64,000 bases of DNA, taken from positions 8,011,837-8,075,836 of the forward strand of contig CM034600.1 of the NCBI GenBank assembly GCA_020091685.1, written 5' to 3'. The stretch is from Lutjanus erythropterus. Lineage: Eukaryota; Chordata; Actinopteri; Lutjaniformes; Lutjanidae. The position numbers and the translations under genes are program-made. Shown here piece by piece: positions 47,026 through 55,924 of this stretch. Numbering within the stretch: position 1 is the stretch's first letter; each line of letters opens with the position of its first letter. The notes under the pieces are model-generated. The model made no database searches and had not been told where the DNA came from. It saw only the letters and a list, made by a program, of their open reading frames with translations.

Positions 47026-48091
47026 CTGCAAGACAGAAACACCAGTCGGTCTTCTAAAACTTTAAAAACTCAAGATACTGCTTCTTAAACCTGCTTTAAA
47101 GGATTTGTAACCCCCTAGCGTTCAAAAAAGAGTACTGCAATCCAAATAGCATCTATTTTAAATAGGCTGAGTCCCTATTCAATGTACAATCTATGGTTTA
47201 GATTCTTCTGCCCAACACGTGGCCAGGACAGACAGACCTCCATCACCAGCAGGAACTCCAAGAGCAGCTGCCTTTCAGACAGACTCATGACATCACTCCA
47301 AGACATCCACCACTTAAATAACAACTCAGACAACAATCAAACACAACTGTGACTAAAAGTCACAGATAGATATATAGACCGTACTGTCTATGGTTGTTAC
47401 TGACTTGAATATTGTCTTACCTTCAGCCCCTGTGGGGGCCTGGCTCCTCTCCCGCTTCCTCTTCGTCTTTTTGCCCTACACACATACAAACATATTGATA
47501 TCAGAGGATGAAAACTTGTTGCAGTGACTGTGTTTCGTCAGCTCTGATGTAATGATGTGTAGTCATGTAAACATGTTATGAGTTGTGTGTCAGCAGGGTG
47601 TACTTACATAGTTATCAAAAGTGGACCATCCAGGGTGATGCTGTAGGTGCAGCAGTCTTTCTCTTTCGGCTTGTTCGTAGTATTTCGCCTGCTCCGGCCT
47701 TGTTAGTGAATTCCACTGTGGACAGACGACAACATACTGTGAGTGAGTTAGCAAGCTAAACCAGCACAGCACAGAAATAGGCCTTGACAGTGATGTCTTG
47801 TTGCAGAGTACCAACCGAAAAGGAACTATTATTTTTAGACCAAACTTTATCAAATGAGTGTCGTTTGTAACACACTGTGTCCCAAATATACAGAACCAAC
47901 ATACTTACCCTTTCTGCCACTGCTTTGTTCACAGTCGCACTTTCTCTGTTGTTGATTTCGGCAGCTACAGCTGACCTCTGCTCCTTCAGGTACAGCATGA
48001 AGGCATTTGGTGGCTTTTTCACGTATGGCCGGTTGTCGTCGTCTTGTTGGCTTTCACGCTTCCTCTTTCGGTAAGACAAAACAGAGCTCAT
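46757..48091 (-). CDS. open HMG-box form from internal ATG (204 aa)
   Basis: Starting at ATG 48089-48091 ([13 protein letters not shown]), four exons join in frame: 47909-48091, 47608-47715, 47421-47475 and 46757-47025, ending at TAA 46757-46759. This gives the full HMG box, the basic tail (a likely nuclear signal) and a Gln/His-rich C-terminus ([12 protein letters not shown]). It lacks any activation or beta-catenin-binding region, so such a form could act as a competitor at TCF sites. That role is inference. Confidence 0.6.
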
Positions 48092-49510
48092 TTTAATCAC
48101 TGCAAAGAAAGACGTATTCTAGGAAAAAAGTTACGATTAGCAGAATAATACAAGATGTAAATGTTAACTTTATCAATGCATGTGTTGTACAAAATCCATT
48201 AAAAGGAACTGATTATAATAATATTCGTGTTTGTAGACAATTAAGAGACACATGAAATCAGTCAATGGCCCCGAGAAAATAAGTATAAGGTGACTGTGAT
48301 TCCATTATGAGTCTGACTTATTTATGGTGACCACTGTCAGACATCATGAGCTGGTCACAAAAAAAGACAAAAGCACGTTTTGATCCAAACTGACCAGAAC
48401 AAACTTACTTTGATTTGATGGTGACCGCTGGGGGAGCAGCAGAGACGGGGTTAGCGGCAAGTCCTGGTGGAAGCGCATACACCAACTGTCCATTCCTACA
48501 CAGACGAAGACACACACATTTGTTAGCAGGAGTATATGTGATGATACATACTCAAGCACAACAGCAGTGTTCCCTGCTGTGTTTGTTTGCATTCATGAGT
48601 GTGTTACTTACATAACTCCAACTGGACGCAGGGACTGGTCAGGGATCCTGGGAACTGGTACACTGTTACACTGGAGACACAAACACACACAGAAAAAGGT
48701 GATTAGACAAGTTGCAACGGTGTCATCTGTCCACCAAATGTCCTAACACTGTCTTACCTGTCCGTGGTCATAAGCACCTCCTTCGCTGTACAGGTGACCT
48801 GGCTGCATGGTGGTGGGAGCAGGTCTATCCCAGGAGGATAGACCTGGAAAATTCTCCACATTGGCGTTCTACTGGGTGGAGGTTGACTTCCAGCTCATCG
48901 GGGACAAGAGAAGGGGGTCTGTTGTGTGGGACGGCATCAAACAAAAGTAGAGCATCCTCCAGAGGGATATTGTCAGTGTCTCCTCCATTCTGGTTTTCTG
49001 CTGGCTGAGGGTGGGGGTTCAGTTCCAGTGGGGCAGAGACAGGCGGAGGAGGTTGGTTGTCTGGAACAGCATCAAAGAAGATTAGAACTTCTTCCAGTGG
49101 GGTGCTCTCAGGGAAGTCTGCACCCTGGCTGTCTGCTGGCTGAGGCTGGGGGTTCAGGTCCAGAGTGGCAGGAACAGGAAGATGAGATCCATAATCAAGA
49201 AAAGCTAAAATAGCGTCCAAAATAGCGTCATCAAATCTGCCATCCTGGCTGTCTGCTGGCTGAGGGTTGGGGTTGAGTTCCAGCCCGGCAGGGACAGGAG
49301 GAGAAGGAGGAGGTGGAAGATCAGGTAGGTCATCATACAGTGTGTACAGGGACTGGATAGCAGACTCCAACTCTCCCTGCTCCATCCCCTCTACAATACA
49401 GTTAAACTCTGCACTGAGCTCCATTTGGGGGCAAAGATGATCTGTGTGCAGTTTGTTGTCGCTGAACTCTTCCAGAAGAAAGACGTCTACGTCTGATTCA
49501 GTCTGGACTC
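46757..49510 (-). CDS. divergent TCF/LEF-family HMG-box gene (frame-disrupted full length)
   Basis: The product would bind DNA through one HMG box of the TCF/LEF (Wnt effector) type. The minus-strand exons are 48758-49510, 48612-48670, 48409-48495, 47909-48099, 47608-47715, 47421-47475 and 46757-47025. The box reads [20 protein letters not shown]...[20 protein letters not shown]...[10 protein letters not shown], with a [10 protein letters not shown] tail, as in LEF1/TCF7. By eye over half the box is identical to LEF1, so it is TCF/LEF rather than SOX. No C-clamp or typical beta-catenin-binding N-terminus is seen. Instead the first exon has tandem acidic, Pro-rich repeats. Two problems break the full reading frame: a 2-bp loss with TAG near 48825-48836, and a phase clash between the exons at 48409-48495 and 47909-48099. 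It could be decaying, mis-assembled, or expressed only from an internal start. I do not recognise an orthologue; the first exon's 5' end is open. Confidence 0.72.
47203..47359 (+). repeat. inverted partial copy of the last exon
   Basis: The plus strand here nearly matches the minus strand of 46722-46923, from 'ttcttctgcccaacacgtgg' through the stop codon into the 3'UTR ('caactgtgactaaaag'). One 45-nt internal segment (after CAGACAGACTC) is missing and there are a few substitutions. The copy lies in the last intron in opposite orientation, so the pre-mRNA could fold into a hairpin of about 150 bp. Confidence 0.92.
47421..47475 (-). CDS. TCF/LEF-like exon, basic tail
   Basis: 55 nt encoding [18 protein letters not shown], directly comparable to the GKKKKRKRE tail after the HMG box in LEF1/TCF. 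Acceptor TGTAG, donor GTAAGA. Confidence 0.85.
47608..47715 (-). CDS. TCF/LEF-like exon, HMG box second half
   Basis: 36 codons, phase 0 at both ends: [20 protein letters not shown], then [16 protein letters not shown]. The intron position after the box's RR/ER and before W matches the family. Acceptor CCACAG, donor GTAAGT. Confidence 0.9.
47909..48099 (-). CDS. TCF/LEF-like exon, HMG box first half
   Basis: Encodes [20 protein letters not shown], then [20 protein letters not shown] and [24 protein letters not shown] acceptor ends at 48100. Used with the preceding exon it gives AA|T GAT TAA, a stop. A weaker ATGAG acceptor (exon start 48086) would keep the frame. An ATG lies at 48089-48091. 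Confidence 0.85.
48409..48495 (-). CDS. TCF/LEF-like middle exon
   Basis: [20 protein letters not shown], then PPAVTIKSK-. The PPAVTIKS end recalls the HPAIVTPTVKQE linker before the HMG box in TCF7L2. Acceptor TGTAG, donor GTAAGT, ending two bases into a codon. Confidence 0.65.
48612..48670 (-). CDS. TCF/LEF-like small exon
   Basis: 59 nt encoding [19 protein letters not shown]-, in frame with the end of the repeat exon (after its frameshift) and with the next exon. Acceptor TCCAG, donor GTAAGT. Confidence 0.6.
48758..49510 (-). CDS. TCF/LEF-like repeat exon (frame shifts near 48830)
   Basis: Acceptor TTTAACAG, donor CAG|GTAAGA. It opens [18 protein letters not shown]; a possible start ATG is at 49422-49424 (MELSAEFNC). 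Then come four units of about 40-45 residues with an acidic-hydrophobic stretch ([43 protein letters not shown]), a Pro run and [13 protein letters not shown]-like text. The first frame stops at TAG 48825-48827. Downstream the next frame reads [20 protein letters not shown] and GAYDHGQ to the donor. Comparing units, two bases are missing where CTGGAGGAT has become CTGGGAT. No upstream exon was found. Confidence 0.65.
48840..49400 (-). repeat. coding tandem repeat, about 120-135 bp units
   Basis: The anchor LxLNPxPQPAxxQ recurs with starts near 49281, 49161, 49027 and 48893 (minus-strand reading). The last copy is degenerate ([11 protein letters not shown]) with six bases missing. Confidence 0.85.
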
Positions 49511-49720
49511 CTGTTAAACACATCAAAAAGAAGCTGCTTTTGAGACACTTGACTGTGGAGTAACATTCATTTATATGATATATCATATAGTCATTTAGGG
49601 ATATATTGTATATTTTAGTTCACTATATTTAAGTAACAATTGTTACTTTGCAGATATTGCACATACTGTGTATAAACAACTAACAACAAGATTTAGAGAA
49701 AATATTCAGCTAATTTGAGC

Positions 49721-49724
<4 letters not shown>

Positions 49725-49774
<50 letters not shown>

Positions 49775-49787
49775 TGTGTGTGTGTGC
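49725..49787. repeat. (TG)n microsatellite
   Basis: About 30 TG units with one TTTG interruption, 215 bp upstream of the TCF/LEF-like repeat exon. Confidence 0.9.
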
Positions 49788-50630
49788 TGTTCAGTTACTT
49801 ACGCTCACGTTGATTCACAAAATTGCATATATGTGCATATATTTCTCTTTATAAGATGAAGCATTTCCTTTTTTTTATTACATATCTATGGGCACTAGCA
49901 TGTGTAAAATCCAACATTTTATATACAGCCTAAGATAAGCCCTTTAACACTTTTTAAAGATGAATAAAAACATTTCAAAAATTAACTTAAAGAAATCTGA
50001 AAATAACAAAAGCAGATAGTATGCAGTATGATGTACTAAATCAGCTGCTTTGATTATATTTGTACAGTTAATTAATGGAAATATATTTTAAATATATGAG
50101 TTTCTATTATATTAGTTGAGTACAGACCCATTATATTTAGCTGAGCACAGATTTATATCTTGTACTTCTTAATAAAGATGTGTATATGAAATATATTTAT
50201 ACATTAGTCAAAATTAATTTAAGTTTTAGAATGAAAATTCATTATTTATTTATTTATTTGTTTGTTTGTTTGTTTGTTTTTTCTTTATTTATTTATTACC
50301 TTTATGATTTGCAGCCCCATCAGACCCAGTAATATTAGGGCACCCTGAGTCAGTTTGGATGGATTATGGGCTGCTGGAACAGCTCCTGGTATTAAATGGC
50401 TTGCTGGATAAAGTTGCCTAATCAGAACTGGCCAGAACCAATCTGTCTCTTTATATATGTAGTCTTACACCAGCTAGTGATTTAACCTCACTCTCAACCC
50501 AGACCCTAGTTAAAGTTTTAAATTACTGTGGTTAAAAAAAAAGTTGAAGAATATGAAAACCACATAAACAACATTGTCTGGCAGTGCAGCTGCTGAGCTG
50601 TTAATTGCATAATCATGAGTGTCTTTCCTG

Positions 50631-50955
50631 TAATGATCATTTTCATTACCAATTAATCTGTCAGCCATTTTCTCTATTAATCAATTTATTTGGCCCATAA
50701 AATGTAATAAAATTATGAAAAACATAGATCAGTGTTTCCCACAGTCCAAGATGACGTCCTCAAATGTCTTGTTTTGTCCACAACCCAAATATATTCAGTT
50801 TACTGTCAGAGAGCATTTAAAAAAACAGAAAATATTCACACAAGCTGAAATCAGAGAATTTGTACACTTTATATTTAAAAAATGACTTATAACAATTAAT
50901 CACTTATCAAAATAGATGCAATTTAATAGTCGATAACTAAGTCAATTAAACTTCC
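50631..50955. mobile_element. MITE of the 'cattaccaattaatctg' family
   Basis: It shares with 7829-8110 the words 'attttcatta(t/c)caattaatctg', 'gtccaagatgacgtc' (versus 'cccaaagtgatgtc') and 'aaatcagagaatttgtacac', ending in 'aatagtcgataactaa...caattaa'. The tips are diverged. Confidence 0.55.
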
Positions 50956-53900
50956 ACCCAGTGAAGCATTTTTTCACTAGAGGCTCTGATAATGTGCAGG
51001 GTAGTATATCATCTATGTTTTAAAAGTGTAATCCTACTAATAATCCTACTTTTTAACTGAAAGTATCTGTAATCTGATCATGTCTTTTTTTTATCTGTAA
51101 CTGTAATGGAACACAGTTACATTTTTTTGTATCCAGATTATGTATTCCTGTTACATGTAATCTGTTACTCTCCGACCCTGAACGTTGGTCCACCTGTAGA
51201 GATGTTGCAGTGTTGTTTAGGTAGTGATCCAATGGCAGTTCTTGACCAGTTTTACTTTGGGGGCAGGCTGGAGCCAGTTGTCCTGCCGTAGTAATAGTAC
51301 ATAATGTAATAGCACACATTAAATACCATGATTGGTATCTGTTTGAGTACCTTACAACTGCAAGTATTTGTTTCAGTAACAGTATTCGGTTCAGTAACGT
51401 GGTGTCAGCACCATATCATTGCAAGAGAGTGATAATTTTACTATTATTGTGTATTTTTGAAGTGAGGGGGCACAGGGGTGTCCAAACAGAACCAGTGTTA
51501 CAGAGCCGCCATTCCTTTAATATCTCTGGTTGACGTTCCAGAAAAATCCTGCAAATCAATGAACAGGACAGCAGTTTCCTGGCAAACAAAAATATATTCC
51601 CATTTAAGTGACCTGGTTTCAAAGAGACTTTCAAAGAAAAGAGGATCCATTCCACATGTAATAGTAACTTTTATTTGATCCAATATTCAGAACCACTGTA
51701 TCGAAGAAAATCTTTACAATGCAATCAATATTTTTAATTCAGAAAACACTGACAATTTATACACCGGTGTTTATCAAACTGATGACTCACAGTTAACACA
51801 CCGGCTGACAGCTGAAGATGCTTTTATTCACCTGCAGGGGGAAGCATTCATGTATGAAAGTTGTCTTTGAGGTCAGTCAGTAGTCTACTCAGCAGTCAGT
51901 GTCCTCAGCTCATTGCGTTGAGTGTGTTTATGTGACCTATGTACACAATCTAGAATGACCAAAGTTTACTCTCAAGCCCCAGTTTACATTATAATCTACA
52001 AATACCAAGAAACTTCTCCTCAAGGTGGAGTCAAAACAGCCTGCAAATAAAATACACCTTATCCTGACTGTGATACGACTGTGCTGTTATCATGCATCTA
52101 TGTCTTTCCTACATAACTGAAGTGTATAAACAGATTCAATCGTGCACCACAGTTTTGATCAATATCTACCTACTCAGTACGTTTTAACAATAAGTCACTG
52201 TCACATGACGGACAGGATTGTTGGTAACACATGAGCTGGTTCCAGAGAGTCATGCTGTTCACACCTTTTCCCAAACTAGATTAAACTTGAAGAGGAGCCA
52301 AAATGCAGTGCTTCCCAGGATTAGGAATAAATTATAATGGCAAACACTAAATAGAATTTTTAACAGAAACTAGTGTTTTTTTTTTCCTGGATGAAAGTAG
52401 AACCTTTACTTTTAATCCCACAACTACCCTCAGACTTCAGAGATATTCTTTTGTCGTATCGATCAGGTGCCTTATTCTATCTTTCAAATATTTCATTACT
52501 TTGCCAATACTTTTCCCAAATGACTTCAAATCATTGTTTTCTCTTTCAGCTTAAGGAGACAGACACAGATGCAGGAGACACAGATCTCCTCATTTGCTCT
52601 ATTTTCATTTTACATAATATGCAAACTAACAGTAACTTTTCTAAATAATTATTGATGTTTGTTTTTTTAGAGTCGTGTATTCTTGAGGTCCCTAAGGATC
52701 TCAGTTGGTAGACCTTCTATGTTGAACGTGTTGGTAGGACAAGGGTTAAGGTGAGGTTAAGGGGGGCAAATAGAGGTAGACTCCCTGTAAAAACCTGGAA
52801 TGAAAAGTTTATTCTTGTCTGCCTATTTCTAACTAATTACAGTAGTGTTGTAACTAAACTAATGAAAACTAGCTCAATAAATCAGTTGAGAACCCTTACT
52901 ACCCAAAATAAAAAAAAAATAGTGAAGGCTCTCTGAGGCCTCTCACCCTTTACAAAATGTGTAAAAAGGTTTCGTCCTTCCCTGCACTAAGACTGACTTC
53001 TGAACACAGCTAATCAAGCAGAGTGACTGCTGATGCTGCAGTTCTGCCAAGAAGTGATTCAAAAGGGCACTTTATTGATTGATTATTGCAGCAAGTTAGG
53101 CGACGTGCAATGGACAGATTTGAAAAAGAAGACACCAAGACATCTTAAATTTTAGCCCCTAGAAAGGGGCAAAAAAGACTCACTACACAATGTATACAAT
53201 ATACGATTTATTTGTTATCTATTTTGCAAATAAATGTTATATTGCAGTAAATGTTATATCTGATAGATGTGCTTAGTGTTCCTTTGTTTTATGTCTCTAG
53301 GATGGACTCCTCATGACTTTATCTAAAGACTCTTTGACATGTAAAATGAGTAGCATCCCCCTTTAAAAAAGGCTATTCATTAGTATATTTAGCCCTAATC
53401 TTAGTGCACAATGCTAGATTGTACAATAATAAAAAATACAGTTAGTATAAACAAAATTATTAAAGAACTTTATTGCAAGCTCATGTTAAATTTCAACAGT
53501 GGTCGACAAACATAAAACAGGACATTTCCTCTGAGAGGATAACAGTGGAAGATCAGCTGTGAGCCTGCAAGGATGCTTTCAGTAGAGGGCAGCAAAGACC
53601 AACTTTAAAAAGGTATCAGTCTTTAAACGTAAACAGCAAGTCTGTAAATACTGTGTATGCTATTAATTCTTAAACTTACATGATTCTTGATTAATAAATA
53701 TAAGTGATGGATCTATGTCAAGTACAAGACTTCTCTCAGTTACACACATCTGTATCATATGCAGCAGGTCTGTAGTTTCAGGGCATGTGGCCGGTCTGTT
53801 CGTAATTTCTTGAGAGTTCAAAGCGATCCCGAAGAAGATCCTGTTATTAGGGACCGCATGTTAACTTTCCCCTGTTGCACTCCAGCGTGCGCACACACGA

Positions 53901-55654
53901 GTATCAGGCATGGGCTGAAAGAGAAGCCATTTAAGTATGAGTAATAAGTATTCATTATAAATGTAAATCAGATGTTGCTGAGTGTTAGCAGGGTTTGGGC
54001 ATGAGGCCCACATATGGCGCAGAGCCTTTCTCCAAAACAAGCCACATAAAACATCCCACATTCCCAGCATGCCCTGCTCTGTATCTGCAAATCAGATCTA
54101 ACAAATATCTTGTATCTTTAAACTGAAGCATTATATATTTAGTACAGGTGTAAACCAGATGAGAGAAAAGCAAACAGTCCCCTGTGGTGCAGATCATAGC
54201 AGTCAACATGTGGCCATATTGTCCCAGACCACTCTCAAGTGTCTATGGCTTCCACATGAGTGCTCATTGAGCCAAACCACTCATCTCTCCTGGATGATGT
54301 CCACAGAGGGGAGAGGCAGAGGAAAAGAGTTATGGATGAAAGTCAGCATTCTTCTTGCCGTCAGCCCTCCATGTTTGGTAAGGTGCACTTGCGGTTCAGA
54401 GGTGCTATGATTGGTAGCCATATGCTAATGCATCTAAAAAGGATGGAGTGAGAAAACACAAGTTGAAACATCAACATTTATTCATTTAACCATTTTGGCA
54501 AAAGTGTTATGTTATGAATTTTCTTGTAACTATGCACACTACTGTCACACTACAAACTGAATTAATGTGAGGCTATTCATCCAGTCAAACAAAAACACAT
54601 TTCACTTCAAAAGGTCTGCCAAAGCCAATCGAAAAACACATATTTTCTGACTTACTTCTAGTCGTATCTAGACATGCAAGCAGGTTTTATTTGTCTAGAT
54701 CCTAATGTAACTGTCTCTGTGATCTCTTCCTCAACCCAATACATAAGAGGCCAGTGGGATTTTGTTTGTGGTGGCAACAACAATTTGCATTTAAAAATAA
54801 CAAGACTATTATAGAAAGTAGATACAATAAAAAAGTGTTGCTGGTGAGGTCAGTGAATAATCCACATTAGCAAAGAAAAGAGATGTTGAGCACCACAGAT
54901 ACCTCAAACCCTCAATAATAAAACCAAATCTCTGCATAGCTATAGATTCTGCACTAAATGAGATAAAAAACAAATAAACAACAACCTTTTAGTAATTAAG
55001 GGAAGTATATGAGAGTGTTAGATTTTAAAAAATACGGAGCCAGGCGATGATGGTAATATTCAGATAAAAAAACTCTGGAAAAAATACTGTTTTCCAATTT
55101 TTTTTTCCTTTTAGGTTTGGGACTTTAGTACCAGAGAATTTCTTGCAAATTTACGACATTATGAGCTCAGGGAATATCACATGTCTTCTTGTATATTAAC
55201 AACTTTTATCTCAGAAATTCAGAGTTCTTCCTTGGAATACTAACCCCCTCCCCTGGCTCTGTTTTTGTTTTTTGGTTTTTTTTAACTTACAATGGCCCTG
55301 TTACACCATCATAGAAAATGAGCTTTTAAGGGAATAATCTGATGTTTTTGTGTATTCACTGCAGCTGGCTAACTGGCTGGCTCTGTCCACAGGAAAACAA
55401 AGTTTTAGACATCCTAGCAAGTGAGTGTGCAAGTTTTTGAACTTTGGAGAGAGTTTTTCCACCTGCAAGTTTTTATGCTCAGCGACGCTAACAGAAACCT
55501 GGCTCTAACTGTCCTGTAAACATTAAACTCTCTGAGAGAAAGCAAACAACTTTATTTGCCAATCTCTCTAACTATTCCTACAAATATCGATGCAACTAAC
55601 GCTAAAAAATCCCCTTCATGACGTGAAATGGCCACACACACTCTCACCACTCAC

Positions 55655-55924
55655 CTGAATGAAATTGCGCCGTGCAGCACAGTCCCTCTCCCCGCGCCGT
55701 CCGGTAAATGGGTGACACGCACACTCTAGCCGACGGAGGGAGGTTTGTGAGGCGCGTCGACTGGGAGTTGGGCGGCAAATAGAAGGAGGAGCGCAGGCCA
55801 GAGCTCTGCTGTCCCTCCCAGGTGAGCCAGTAGCCCCTCAGACTGGCTGTGCTGACCTTCCAGTCCACCTGCACCGAGTCGCTGCCGACTGTGGTCAGCT
55901 GGAGGTCCGCCAGGGCTGGAGTCA
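55655..55924 (-). CDS. vwa1: vwa1-like FN3-3 exon
   Basis: VTPALADLQLTTVGSDSVQV, DWKVSTASLRGYWLTWEG and LTNLPPSARVCVSPIYRTAR give a complete FN3 pattern. Acceptor TTTGCAG. The CAG|GTGAGT donor is strong, so another exon should follow; without splicing the frame ends nine bases later at TGA. Confidence 0.82.

Larger units (their letters stand above)
49511..55654. other. intergenic, TCF/LEF-like to vwa1-like
   Basis: No coding exon is identified. It should contain any 5' exon of the TCF/LEF-like gene and the last exon and 3'UTR of the vwa1-like gene, neither of which I can place. It includes a long TG microsatellite, a (TTTG/TTTA) tract (50242-50296), a MITE at 50631-50955 and, at about 51055-51180, a 'gtaatctgttactc' type fish repeat. 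Confidence 0.5.
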
